This document shows, one piece after another, positions 1-7,627 of a stretch of DNA of 33,164 bases. The stretch spans positions 1 to 33,164 of the forward strand of contig DATIYN010000206.1 in the NCBI GenBank assembly GCA_035517595.1. The letters run 5' to 3'. The stretch is from RBG-16-66-20 sp035517595 (lineage in GTDB: Bacteria; Pseudomonadota; Gammaproteobacteria; Burkholderiales; SG8-39). The position numbers and the translations under genes were made by a program. Each line of letters begins with the position of its first letter. Positions within the stretch are counted from its first letter, which is position 1. The notes below the pieces were generated by a model, which saw only the letters and a list, made by a program, of their open reading frames with translations, made no database searches and was not told the origin of the DNA.

Positions 1-1
1 C

Positions 2-454
2 GGCGTGGTGCGGCGCGATCCAATGGCGATGCTCGCCTTCTGCGGCTATCACATGGGCGACTACTTCGCTCACTGGCTAAAGATGGGCAAATCGGTGCCG
101 CGGCCGCCGAAGATCTTCCGGGTCAACTGGTTCCGCAAGGATTCCGCGGGCAAGTTCATCTGGCCCGGCTTTTCCGAGAACATGCGCGTGCTGAAGTGGA
201 TCGTCGATCGCTGCTCGGCGCGCGCGCAGGGTTCGGAGACCGCGCTGGGCGTGATTCCGCGCTACGAGGACCTCAACTGGACGGGCCTGGACCGGATCGA
301 CCGCGCGCGCTACGAGGAACTTGCGCGCGTCGACGAGAAAGCCTGGGGTGTCGAGCTGAAGTCGCACGACGAGCTGTTCGGCAAGCTCGCCGGCCATCTG
401 CCCGCCGCGCTGGAAAAGCGGCGCGGCACGATGCACCAGAAGCTGGCCGCCTAG
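2..454 (+). CDS. pckG: Phosphoenolpyruvate carboxykinase (GTP), C-terminal part
   Basis: The gene runs off the left edge, so only about the last 150 residues are visible. The product would convert oxaloacetate and GTP to PEP, CO2 and GDP, the first committed step of gluconeogenesis, in the cytosol. The visible part carries the typical C-terminal wording of the GTP-dependent family: RRDPMAMLAFCGYHMGDYF near the start, then the stretch RVNWFRKD and the WPGFSENMRVLKWIVDR block that helps form the nucleotide pocket. No upstream start can be seen, and the in-frame GTG codons at 5 and 8 are internal. The TAG stop shares the palindrome CTAG with the stop of the opposing MFS gene. The ATP-dependent type is unrelated in sequence and is excluded. 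Confidence 0.93.
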   Translation, partial: GVVRRDPMAMLAFCGYHMGDYFAHWLKMGKSVPRPPKIFRVNWFRKDSAGKFIWPGFSENMRVLKWIVDRCSARAQGSETALGVIPRYEDLNWTGLDRIDRARYEELARVDEKAWGVELKSHDELFGKLAGHLPAALEKRRGTMHQKLAA

Positions 455-1632
455 GCCCGCTTTACCAGCAGCAGCGCGAGCGCGCCCGCGGCGAGCGACA
501 GCGCCGAGGCCGCCGCGAAAACGAAGGGCGAGGCCGCGCGCTCGAGCAGGGCGCCGCCGAGCGAGAGCCCCTGGCCCACGCCTGCAAGCAGCGCCGTTGA
601 GGACCAGGTGAACGCTTCGGTCGAATGCTCGGGCCGCGAGTTCTTCGCAACCAGCATCGATTGCATGATGAGCGCAGGCGCCATCGCGATGCCCGCGGGC
701 AGGCACCACAGCCCAAAGGACCAGGGCGACACGAGGAGCGCGAGCGGCGCGAGGCCCAGGCCCATGATCGCGAGCATCAGCGGAAACTGGCGCGCGAGCG
801 GCAGGCTCCAGCTGCGGCTGCCGTAGACCAGGCCTCCCGCCGCGCTGCCGAGGCTCATGATGCCGAGCAGGATGCCTGCTAGCGCGGGCCGGCCGGACTC
901 GGTCGCGAATGCAGTAGTACCGATTTCGGCCAGGCCGAAAGCAGAGGCGTAGCAGGCGACGACCGCAAGCAGTGGCACGAAGCCAGGCTCTGCGAGCGGG
1001 CCAAACAGGCTGGGCTTTCCGCGCGGCTCGATGCGCCAGCGCATGAGCGCGCGAGCGCGCTGAAACAGAAGAGTGCCGGCGCATCCGCAAGCCGCTGCGA
1101 ACAAGACGCCGGCGGCCGGCGAGGCGAGCGCGACGAACGCCGCGACCAGCACCGGCCCGAGAATGAAGATCAGCTCGATCAGCACCGATTCGAGCGAATA
1201 GGCGGTCGCGAGCAGAGCGTCATCCTTGAGCATCTGTTTGAGGAACGTGCGCATGCAGACCGTGATCGGCGGAAAGAATCCTCCGGCGGCGGCAGCGAGG
1301 GCAAGCGACAACCAGAGCGGCGCGGCGCTTGCGAGCGCATGACAGAGCGCGGCAAGCGACGCGGGAAACGCGAGCGCACAGAACAGGAGCATCGGGCGCG
1401 GCCCGTAGCGATCGATCAAGCGGCCGAACATCGGCGCGACGGTCGCAAGACCGGCGACATAGCAGGCCGCCACAGTGCCTGCGCGGCCGAACGAACCGCT
1501 CGTGTCCTGCGCGAGCATCAGGATTGCGAGACCCGTAATGCCGATCGGCAGGCGGCCGAGCACTGAGGCCGCGATTGCCGAGCGCAGCGCGGGTTGCGCC
1601 AGCAAGACGGAGTAGCGCGCGAGCGAAATCAC
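451..1632 (-). CDS. MFS transporter
   Basis: This is a 393-residue membrane protein with about twelve hydrophobic segments, most likely a major facilitator superfamily transporter of unknown substrate in the inner membrane. A short loop after the second segment, GRLIDRYGPRP, matches the MFS loop 2-3 signature (G-x-x-x-D-R-x-G-R/x-R). The reading frame stays open upstream to 1836, but homology-like sequence begins only at ISLARYSVLLAQPALR. I therefore place the start at the GTG at 1632, which has an AGGA eight bases upstream. The longer version would run through both parS-like sites and encode non-membrane, cysteine-rich sequence. The gene is divergent from mnmG and convergent with pckG. Nothing in the context indicates the substrate. 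Confidence 0.8.
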   Translation of the reverse strand: MISLARYSVLLAQPALRSAIAASVLGRLPIGITGLAILMLAQDTSGSFGRAGTVAACYVAGLATVAPMFGRLIDRYGPRPMLLFCALAFPASLAALCHALASAAPLWLSLALAAAAGGFFPPITVCMRTFLKQMLKDDALLATAYSLESVLIELIFILGPVLVAAFVALASPAAGVLFAAACGCAGTLLFQRARALMRWRIEPRGKPSLFGPLAEPGFVPLLAVVACYASAFGLAEIGTTAFATESGRPALAGILLGIMSLGSAAGGLVYGSRSWSLPLARQFPLMLAIMGLGLAPLALLVSPWSFGLWCLPAGIAMAPALIMQSMLVAKNSRPEHSTEAFTWSSTALLAGVGQGLSLGGALLERAASPFVFAAASALSLAAGALALLLVKRA

Positions 1633-1721
1633 GGATGGAGTCCTGAGGCCTGTGCGGAGGGCGGCGGATTGTCGCACGATGGCGGTCGATGCTGCGTCGC
1701 AGCAATACGCTAAGTTGTGGC

Positions 1722-1737
1722 TGTTCCACGTGAAACA
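1722..1737. other. parS: parS-like ParB-binding site 1
   Basis: The 16-mer TGTTCCACGTGAAACA fits the widely conserved parS consensus TGTTNCACGTGAAACA. It lies between the divergent MFS and mnmG genes, about 3.4 kb upstream of parB. ParB would load here as a CTP-dependent clamp and recruit ParA for origin segregation. Direct observation: exact consensus match. The function is inferred from the family. Confidence 0.85.
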
Positions 1738-1761
1738 TTTCGGGCGACGCCGAACGCACCT

Positions 1762-1777
1762 AGTTCCACGTGGAACA
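1762..1777. other. parS: parS-like ParB-binding site 2
   Basis: The core GTTCCACGTGGAAC (1763-1776) is a perfect 14-bp palindrome and a one-base-per-arm variant of site 1. It begins 40 bp after site 1. It sits just upstream of a possible mnmG -10 element at 1784-1789, so ParB binding here could also affect mnmG transcription (inference). Confidence 0.8.
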
Positions 1778-1783
1778 TTCACG

Positions 1784-1789
1784 TATGAT
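1784..1789 (+). promoter_or_regulatory. Possible -10 element of the mnmG operon
   Basis: The hexamer TATGAT lies 18 bases before the mnmG start codon. The matching -35 region would fall inside parS-like site 2 and has no good match, so this is a weak call. Confidence 0.3.
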
Positions 1790-1807
1790 TCGGCCCGCAG
1801 CGTCCCC

Positions 1808-3709
1808 ATGCAATTCCCAACCGAATTTGACGTCATCGTGGTCGGCGGCGGTCACGCCGGCACCGAGGCAGCGCTTGCCGCAGCGCGGCTGGGTTGCCGC
1901 ACCCTCCTGCTCACGCACAGCATCGAAACCTTGGGCCAAATGTCGTGCAATCCGTCGATCGGGGGCATCGGCAAAGGCCACTTGGTCAAGGAAATAGATG
2001 CGCTGGGCGGAGCGATGGCGCTCGCAACCGACGAAGCTGGAATTCAGTTTCGGACCCTCAATTCTTCCAAGGGCGCGGCAGTCCGGGCGACGCGCGCGCA
2101 AGCCGATCGGCTGCTCTACAAGCAGGCCATCCGGCACCGACTGGAGCGGCAGCCGAACCTGACGCTCTTTCAGCAACCGGTCGATGACATTCTGCTCGAG
2201 GGCGACAGGGCGACGGGGGTTCAGACGCAAATCGGCCTACGGTTTCGAGGGCGAACCGTTGTACTGACAGCGGGGACTTTTCTAGCCGGGCAGGTGCACG
2301 TGGGTCTGCAAAGCTATTCCGCAGGCCGGGCCGGCGACCCGGCAGCGGTCACGCTTGCGGCGCGCCTGCGCGAAATGAAGCTGCCGGTCGGGCGCCTGAA
2401 GACCGGCACGCCGCCGCGCCTGGATGGAAGCACCATCGATTTCTCGGTGATGGAGTCGCAGTCCGGGGACGTGCCTGAGCCGATCTTCTCCTTCCTGGGC
2501 CGTCGCGACATGCACCCGCGCCAGCTGCCGTGCTGGGTGACGCATACGAACGAGCGCACCCACGAAATCATTCGTGGCGGTCTGGATCGGTCGCCGATGT
2601 ACACCGGGATCATCCAAGGGGTAGGCCCACGCTACTGTCCGTCGATCGAGGACAAGATCCATCGCTTCGCGGGTAAGGCTTCGCACCAGATCTTCCTCGA
2701 GCCCGAGGGCCTCGCGACGAACGAGATTTACCCCAACGGGATCTCGACGAGCCTGCCGTTCGACGCGCAGCTGGAGCTGGTGCGTTCGATCCGCGGCTTG
2801 GAGAACGCCCACGTGCTGCGCCCCGGCTATGCGATCGAATATGACTACTTCGACCCACGCAACCTCAGGTCCTCGCTCGAGACGAAGCCGATTCGAGGCT
2901 TATTCTTCGCTGGACAGATCAACGGTACGACAGGCTACGAAGAGGCGGCGGCGCAGGGCCTCCTCGCGGGTCTGAATGCGGGCCTGCAGGCGCAGGAGCG
3001 CCCCTCCTGGTCCCCGAGGCGCGATCAGGCCTACCTCGGCGTGCTGGTCGACGACCTGATCACGCGTGGGGTGAGCGAGCCGTACCGGATGTTCACCAGC
3101 CGGGCCGAGTACCGGCTGATGCTGCGCGAGGACAACGCTGACTTGAGGCTCACTGAAATCGGCCGCCAGCTGGGTCTGGTGGATGACGCGCGCTGGGATG
3201 CGTTCTGCCGCAAGCGCGATGCCGTTTCACGTGAAACCGAGCGCCTGAAGGCAACTTGGGTCAACCCGCGGACTCTGCCGCCGGAATCCGCTACCCGGGT
3301 TTTGGGGCAGGCCATCGAGCGCGAGTACACGCTGCACGAACTGTTGCGGCGACCTAATGTGAGTTATCGCTCGCTTTCGTTAATCTCTGCTTCCACAGAT
3401 GATTGTCTAGAAGAGACGGTCATGGAGCAGGTGGAGATTCAGGCCAAGTATCAGGGGTACATCGCGCGGCAGCAGGATGAAGTGGAGCGCCGCGAGGCTC
3501 AGGAGTCGCTGTCGCTGCCTCCCGAACTCGACTATGGCGAAGTGCGCGGCTTGTCGATCGAAGCACGCCAGACGCTCTCGCGCCAGCGTCCGGAAACGCT
3601 GGGGCAGGCGGCGCGCATTTCAGGCGTGACGCCGGCGGCTCTCTCGTTGTTATTGGTGCACCTGAAGCGCCTGCGCAAACGGGATTCGCAGCAGCAGAAA
3701 CGCGCATGA
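1808..3709 (+). CDS. mnmG: tRNA uridine-5-carboxymethylaminomethyl modification enzyme MnmG (GidA)
   Basis: With MnmE, MnmG installs the 5-carboxymethylaminomethyl group on the wobble uridine of several tRNAs, using FAD and methylene-THF. The 633-residue product has the usual family length. Visible features are the N-terminal FAD-binding loop VVGGGHAGTE (residues 11-20), the conserved SCNPSIGGIGKGHL block, the signature GPRYCPSIEDKIHRF, and the second signature TGYEEAAAQGL. The C-terminal helical tRNA/MnmE-binding part is complete. The ATG at 1808 was chosen because upstream in-frame sequence merely translates the parS sites. The stop overlaps the rsmG start as ATGA, so the two are translationally coupled. 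A third parS-like palindrome lies inside the gene and encodes VSRET. Confidence 0.97.
   Translation: MQFPTEFDVIVVGGGHAGTEAALAAARLGCRTLLLTHSIETLGQMSCNPSIGGIGKGHLVKEIDALGGAMALATDEAGIQFRTLNSSKGAAVRATRAQADRLLYKQAIRHRLERQPNLTLFQQPVDDILLEGDRATGVQTQIGLRFRGRTVVLTAGTFLAGQVHVGLQSYSAGRAGDPAAVTLAARLREMKLPVGRLKTGTPPRLDGSTIDFSVMESQSGDVPEPIFSFLGRRDMHPRQLPCWVTHTNERTHEIIRGGLDRSPMYTGIIQGVGPRYCPSIEDKIHRFAGKASHQIFLEPEGLATNEIYPNGISTSLPFDAQLELVRSIRGLENAHVLRPGYAIEYDYFDPRNLRSSLETKPIRGLFFAGQINGTTGYEEAAAQGLLAGLNAGLQAQERPSWSPRRDQAYLGVLVDDLITRGVSEPYRMFTSRAEYRLMLREDNADLRLTEIGRQLGLVDDARWDAFCRKRDAVSRETERLKATWVNPRTLPPESATRVLGQAIEREYTLHELLRRPNVSYRSLSLISASTDDCLEETVMEQVEIQAKYQGYIARQQDEVERREAQESLSLPPELDYGEVRGLSIEARQTLSRQRPETLGQAARISGVTPAALSLLLVHLKRLRKRDSQQQKRA
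3223..3238. other. parS: parS-like ParB-binding site 3, inside mnmG
   Basis: The core GTTTCACGTGAAAC (3224-3237) is a perfect 14-bp palindrome matching the parS consensus except for the outermost pair. It lies in the mnmG coding sequence, where it encodes V-S-R-E-T. It is about 1.9 kb upstream of parB and is the only other such palindrome I found in the window. Confidence 0.8.
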
Positions 3710-4338
3710 CGCCGGCGACCGCGTTGCAGCGCGGCCTGAGCGAGCTCGCGCTCGTCCTGCCGGCTGGCGCGAGCGAGAAACTGCTCGCCTACCTCGAGCT
3801 GCTCGCGAAGTGGAACAAGACCTACAACCTCACGGCGATCCGCGATCCTCTGCAGGCGGTCAGCCTTCATCTGTTGGACTCGCTCGCCGTGCTGCGCGAA
3901 TTGCGCGACCGGCGCGGCGCGCTGGCGGACGTGGGCTCCGGGGGCGGACTGCCGGGCATTCCGCTGGCGATCGCCGAGCCGGCGCGCCGTGTCACGTTGA
4001 ACGACGCGAGCCAGAAGAAGTGCGCTTTTCTGCGGCAGGCGATCATCGAGCTGGGGCTGCGCAACGCCGACGTGCACGTCGGCAGGGCCGAGCAGTGGCG
4101 CCCGGCGCAGCGCTTCGCGGTGGTCATCACGCGCGGCTTCGCGAGCCTCGTGGATTTTCTCGCGGCCTGCCGTCATCTCGTGGCGCCTGAGGGAGTGCTC
4201 GCGGCGATGAAGGGCGCTTACCCCGAAGCGGAGCTCGCGCAAATCCCGCCGGGCTGCGATTGCGGCGACGTGCGCCGCCTCAAGGTGCCGATGCTCGATG
4301 CCGAGCGCCACCTCGTGCTTTGCCGGGCCGGCGCCTGA
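3706..4338 (+). CDS. rsmG: 16S rRNA (guanine(527)-N7)-methyltransferase RsmG (GidB)
   Basis: RsmG methylates N7 of G527 in 16S rRNA of the small subunit using S-adenosylmethionine. The 210-residue protein has the standard family length. The N-terminal helix with KWNKTYNLTAI (residues 36-46) and the SAM-binding loop DVGSGGGLPG (75-84) are both typical, followed by the conserved ARGFASL-like segment TRGFASL. The ATG overlaps the mnmG stop by four bases, and parA follows after six bases, so this is one transcription unit in the classical gidA-gidB-parA-parB order. Confidence 0.95.
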   Translation: MTPATALQRGLSELALVLPAGASEKLLAYLELLAKWNKTYNLTAIRDPLQAVSLHLLDSLAVLRELRDRRGALADVGSGGGLPGIPLAIAEPARRVTLNDASQKKCAFLRQAIIELGLRNADVHVGRAEQWRPAQRFAVVITRGFASLVDFLAACRHLVAPEGVLAAMKGAYPEAELAQIPPGCDCGDVRRLKVPMLDAERHLVLCRAGA

Positions 4339-4344
4339 CGGACG

Positions 4345-5106
4345 ATGGCGCGCATCCTCGCGGTCGCGAACCAGAAGGGCGGCGTCGGCAAGACGACCAC
4401 CAGCGTCAATCTCGCTGCCGGCCTCGCACAATCGGGCAAGCGCGTGCTGCTGGTCGATCTCGACCCCCAAGGCAACGCCACCATGGGCAGCGGCGTGAAC
4501 AAGAGCAGGCTCGAGCGCACCGTCTACCACGTGCTGCTGGGCCTGGGCGATGCGGCGAACGTCCGCATTCGCGTGCAGAGCGGATTCGACCTGATCCCCG
4601 CCAACCGCGAGCTGGCGGGGGCGGAGATCGAGCTCGTCGATCTGCCGCACCGCGAAGGCCGGCTTCGTGCTGCGCTGGATAAGATTGTTGCCGACTACGA
4701 CTTCATCCTCATCGACTGCCCGCCCTCGCTCAGCCTGCTCACCGTGAACGCGTTCGCCGCAGCCGAGCAGGTGCTGATCCCGATGCAGTGCGAGTACTAC
4801 GCGCTCGAAGGCCTTTCGGACCTGGTCGGCACGATCAAGCGCGTGCGCTCGCATCTCAATCCGCGCCTGGAGATCGCCGGGCTCCTGCGCACCATGTTCG
4901 ACCCGCGCAACACGCTCGCCAATCAGGTCTCGCAGCAGCTCGAGCAGCATTTCGGCGACAAGGTCTACCGCACGCTGGTGCCGCGCAACGTGCGCCTGGC
5001 CGAGGCGCCGAGCTACGGCGCGCCCGCCGTGGTCTGGGACAAGACGTCCAAGGGCGCGCAGGCCTACGTGGCGCTCGCCGAAGAGATCCTCAAAGGCGCC
5101 GCATGA
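4345..5106 (+). CDS. parA: Chromosome partitioning ATPase ParA (Soj)
   Basis: ParA is a deviant-Walker ATPase that binds the nucleoid non-specifically and drives segregation of the ParB-parS complex. The 253-residue length and the lack of an N-terminal HTH fit chromosomal, not plasmid, ParA. Visible motifs are the deviant Walker A KGGVGKTT (residues 11-18), the Walker A-prime LLVDLDPQGN, and the Walker B ILIDCPPSLSLLT. The start is only six bases after rsmG. The gene ends ATGA with parB, so ParA and ParB are likely made in a coupled ratio. Confidence 0.96.
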   Translation: MARILAVANQKGGVGKTTTSVNLAAGLAQSGKRVLLVDLDPQGNATMGSGVNKSRLERTVYHVLLGLGDAANVRIRVQSGFDLIPANRELAGAEIELVDLPHREGRLRAALDKIVADYDFILIDCPPSLSLLTVNAFAAAEQVLIPMQCEYYALEGLSDLVGTIKRVRSHLNPRLEIAGLLRTMFDPRNTLANQVSQQLEQHFGDKVYRTLVPRNVRLAEAPSYGAPAVVWDKTSKGAQAYVALAEEILKGAA

Positions 5107-5951
5107 ACAAACCCAAGGGTCTCGGGCGCGGACTGGATGCCCTGCTGGGGGCGGGCGATGAAGCGGAGCGCGGGGGGCGGGATGCGACGGGCACGCTGCC
5201 GATCGGCGCGATCCGGCCGGGAAAGTATCAGCCGCGCACGCGCATGAACGAGCAGGCGCTCAACGAGCTCGCCGCGTCGATCAAGGCGCAGGGCCTCATG
5301 CAGCCGCTGCTCGTGCGCCCGATCGGCGCGGACAGCTACGAGCTCATCGCGGGCGAGCGGCGCTGGCGCGCAGCGAGGATCGCCGGCCTTTCGGAGGTAC
5401 CGGCGTTGATCCGGCAGGTACCCGACAACGCGGCACTCGCGATGGCGCTGGTCGAGAACATCCAGCGCGAGAACCTCAATCCCCTCGAGGAGGCGGCCGG
5501 CGTGCAGCGGCTGCTGGACGAATTCCGCATGACGCACGAACAGGCGGCCGACGCGATCGGACGCTCGAGGAGCGCGACCACCAACCTGCTTCGATTGCTC
5601 AAGCTCGCCAAGCCGGTGCAATCGATGCTGATGGACGGGACGCTCGATATGGGACACGCGCGCGCGCTGCTGCCGCTCGAGGGCGCGCGCCAGATCGAAG
5701 CGGCTAACCGGATCGCCGCCCGCGGGCTCTCGGTGCGCGAGAGCGAGGCACTCGTCGCGCGCCTATGGCGCGGCTCAGTCTCGAGGCGCAAGCCGCGCGT
5801 CGACCGGGATCTCGCCAGGCTCGAGGAGGAGGTCTCCGAGAGGCTTGGCACCAGCGTGCAGATCCGGGCCGGCCGTAAGGGCAGCGGCAGGGTGGTGATC
5901 CGGTATTCCGGACTGGACCATCTGGAGCAGTTGCTCAAGAAGCTGCGCTGA
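5103..5951 (+). CDS. parB: Chromosome partitioning protein ParB (Spo0J)
   Basis: ParB is a CTP-hydrolysing DNA clamp that loads at parS and spreads. The 282-residue protein starts with the ParA-stimulating N-terminus KGLGRGLDALL. It then has the CTP-binding boxes GERRWRA (84-90) and ENIQREN, a helix-turn-helix for parS recognition around MTHEQAADAIGRSRS, and a short C-terminal dimerisation domain ending in EQLLKKL. The ATG overlapping the parA stop was chosen because the open frame upstream is a shadow of parA. The three parS-like sites in this window are its expected targets. Confidence 0.96.
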   Translation: MNKPKGLGRGLDALLGAGDEAERGGRDATGTLPIGAIRPGKYQPRTRMNEQALNELAASIKAQGLMQPLLVRPIGADSYELIAGERRWRAARIAGLSEVPALIRQVPDNAALAMALVENIQRENLNPLEEAAGVQRLLDEFRMTHEQAADAIGRSRSATTNLLRLLKLAKPVQSMLMDGTLDMGHARALLPLEGARQIEAANRIAARGLSVRESEALVARLWRGSVSRRKPRVDRDLARLEEEVSERLGTSVQIRAGRKGSGRVVIRYSGLDHLEQLLKKLR

Positions 5952-6004
5952 GCGGCGGAAGGTGCTGCGCCAAGCGGAGCGCGCAGATTTTGCGCCGCAA
6001 CACG

Positions 6005-6034
6005 TTGACCCCAAGTGCGCGCACCCAATATAAT
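6005..6034 (+). promoter_or_regulatory. Sigma70-type promoter of the atp operon
   Basis: TTGACC (6005-6010) and TATAAT (6029-6034) are separated by 18 bp, close to the sigma70 consensus. The expected start of transcription near 6041 gives a leader of about 39 nt before atpI. It lies in the 128-bp gap after parB, the only sizeable gap before the ATP synthase genes. Confidence 0.75.
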
Positions 6035-6079
6035 TTCGCGGCTTTGCCGAGGGCGGGATCGCAGTTCCCGGGCTCCTGC

Positions 6080-6442
6080 ATGCTGAGCAAGCCGATCCGC
6101 ACCGTTCTCCGGTGGCAGTTGCTGGCCACTGCGGTCCTGGCTCTCGTGGGAGGAGCCATGGCGGGCGCGCAAGGCGCGCTTTCGGCGGCCCTGGGCGGTG
6201 CGGTCAGTCTTTGCGCGGGATGGCTGTCGGCGCAGATTGCCGCGCGCGGCAAGGCGGACTCCGCAGGGGGGGTTCTGGTCGTCGCATTGAAGGCCGAGGG
6301 CATCAAGATCGGCGTGATCTTGGTATTGCTCGGGGTCGTGTTCGCGACGTATGAGCAGGTCGTCGCGATAGCGTTCCTCGGAAGCTTCATGGCGACCGCG
6401 GTGATTTTTTCGATGGCTTTTTTTATTCGCGACTACGACTAG
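6080..6442 (+). CDS. atpI: ATP synthase subunit I (AtpI)
   Basis: This is a small membrane protein of 120 residues with four hydrophobic segments, encoded at the head of the atp operon. AtpI-type proteins are thought to assist c-ring assembly and Mg2+ handling rather than being part of the finished enzyme. Sequence conservation in the family is low. The call rests on position, size, the four-helix pattern and the typical segment LKAEGIKIGVILVLL. The ATG at 6080 was chosen because an earlier in-frame start would lie upstream of the -10 element. No strong Shine-Dalgarno sequence is visible. AtpB starts ten bases downstream. Confidence 0.85.
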   Translation: MLSKPIRTVLRWQLLATAVLALVGGAMAGAQGALSAALGGAVSLCAGWLSAQIAARGKADSAGGVLVVALKAEGIKIGVILVLLGVVFATYEQVVAIAFLGSFMATAVIFSMAFFIRDYD

Positions 6443-6452
6443 CAGTCAGCCG

Positions 6453-7277
6453 ATGGCGACAGAGTACAAATCAGCAAGCGACTACATCGGGCATCACCTG
6501 AGCTTTCTCACGCAGCCCGCGGAGGGCGGCGGCTTCTGGACTATCAATGTCGATTCCGTCGTCACCGCAGCCGTGCTCGGGGTGGCCGGACTCGCATTCC
6601 TGAGGTGGATCGTCAGCAACGCGAGCACCGGCGTCCCGGGCAAAGTGCAGGCGTTCGTCGAGGTGATTTTCGATTTCGTCGACGAGCAGGTGCGTGGCAT
6701 CTTCCATCACGGGGATCGCAGCAAGTTCGTCGCCCCGGCCGCGATTACGGTCTTCGTCTGGGTCGTCCTGATGAATGCGATGGACCACATTCCGGCCGAC
6801 CTCGTGTCGACCGCGCTGGGCTGGGTGGGAATCCATGAGTGGCGCCTGGTGCCGACCGCCGACGTCAACACGACGTTCGCGCTTTCGCTGTCCGTGTTTG
6901 CGATGATGATCTGGTTCTCGATCGCGGCAAAAGGCCTGGGCGGATGGATCCACGAGCTTTTCTGCGCGCCGTTCGGTGCGAACCCTCTGCTGTGGCCGGC
7001 GAATCTCCTCTTCAACAGCGTGGAGTACGTCTCCAAGCCACTGTCGCACTCGCTGCGGCTGTTCGGCAACATGTACGCGGGCGAGATCCTTTTCCTGCTG
7101 CTGTGGCTCTGGGCCGCGAATAGCTCGCTGACGATCGGCGGCATAGCAGGCTGGACCGCCTCGGTGCTGCTGGCCGTGGGCTGGGAGCTGTTTCACGTCC
7201 TGATCGTGCTGCTGCAGGCCTACATCTTCATGATGCTGACCATCGTCTACATCTCGATGGCGCACGAGCATCACTGA
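6453..7277 (+). CDS. atpB: F0F1 ATP synthase subunit a
   Basis: Subunit a forms the proton half-channels of the F0 motor in the inner membrane. The 274-residue protein has five to six membrane segments. The essential arginine is visible in SHSLRLFGNMYAGE (about residue 202), and the last helices carry the conserved WELFHVLIVLLQAYIF block. Length and order are normal for betaproteobacteria. A 42-nt gap separates it from atpE. Confidence 0.97.
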   Translation: MATEYKSASDYIGHHLSFLTQPAEGGGFWTINVDSVVTAAVLGVAGLAFLRWIVSNASTGVPGKVQAFVEVIFDFVDEQVRGIFHHGDRSKFVAPAAITVFVWVVLMNAMDHIPADLVSTALGWVGIHEWRLVPTADVNTTFALSLSVFAMMIWFSIAAKGLGGWIHELFCAPFGANPLLWPANLLFNSVEYVSKPLSHSLRLFGNMYAGEILFLLLWLWAANSSLTIGGIAGWTASVLLAVGWELFHVLIVLLQAYIFMMLTIVYISMAHEHH

Positions 7278-7319
7278 TTCGCCGTCAATCTACTCTTCGC
7301 ACCCGAAAGGAAAAGCAAA
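7278..7319 (+). promoter_or_regulatory. atpE translation-initiation leader
   Basis: This 42-nt gap is pyrimidine-rich then A-rich, with a Shine-Dalgarno AAAGGA about eight bases before the atpE ATG. It is markedly less GC-rich than its surroundings, which fits an unstructured, efficient initiation region for the multi-copy c subunit (inference). Confidence 0.45.
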
Positions 7320-7592
7320 ATGGAAAAACTTCAGCTTCTGGCCATGGTCCAGGCCTACACCGGGATCGGCATCGGCCTGATGGTCGGCCTCGGGGCGCTC
7401 GGCGCCTGCGTCGGCGTCGGCATCATGTGCAGCCGCTTCCTCGAGGCGGCCGCTCGCCAGCCCGAGCTCACGGGCTCGCTGCAGGGCAAGGTGTTCCTGC
7501 TGCTCGGCCTGATCGACGCCTCGTTCATCATCGGCCTGGGCATTGCGATGTTCTTCGCCTTCGCCAACCCGCTCGCGACCGCGTTCCGATAG
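7320..7592 (+). CDS. atpE: F0F1 ATP synthase subunit c
   Basis: Subunit c is the hairpin proteolipid that forms the rotating ring. The 90-residue protein has two long glycine/alanine-rich helices joined by the polar loop RQPEL (47-51). The proton-carrying carboxylate is Asp66 in LIDASF, so this is a proton-type ring; the extra Na+ ligand pattern is not evident. A good Shine-Dalgarno sits upstream in an AT-richer leader, consistent with the high stoichiometry needed. Confidence 0.97.
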   Translation: MEKLQLLAMVQAYTGIGIGLMVGLGALGACVGVGIMCSRFLEAAARQPELTGSLQGKVFLLLGLIDASFIIGLGIAMFFAFANPLATAFR

Positions 7593-7627
7593 CAGCCGGC
7601 CGGCCAGCGGTTCCCCAGAGGGACGCT

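Noticed and set aside
1633..1807. Possible oriC next to mnmG
   Set aside because: I found no DnaA boxes (TTATCCACA-like) and no AT-rich unwinding element here. The parS sites show origin proximity only.
1633..1836. N-terminal extension of the MFS protein to 1836
   Set aside because: The extra 68 residues translate both parS sites, are not hydrophobic, and precede a better GTG with a ribosome site.
3330..3430. AT-richer patch in mnmG as a sign of transfer
   Set aside because: It encodes the normal conserved C-terminal segment of MnmG without a break. Local composition alone does not support insertion.
3532..4950. 472-codon minus-strand frame over mnmG, rsmG and parA
   Set aside because: It is antisense to three conserved genes and its product has no recognisable family.
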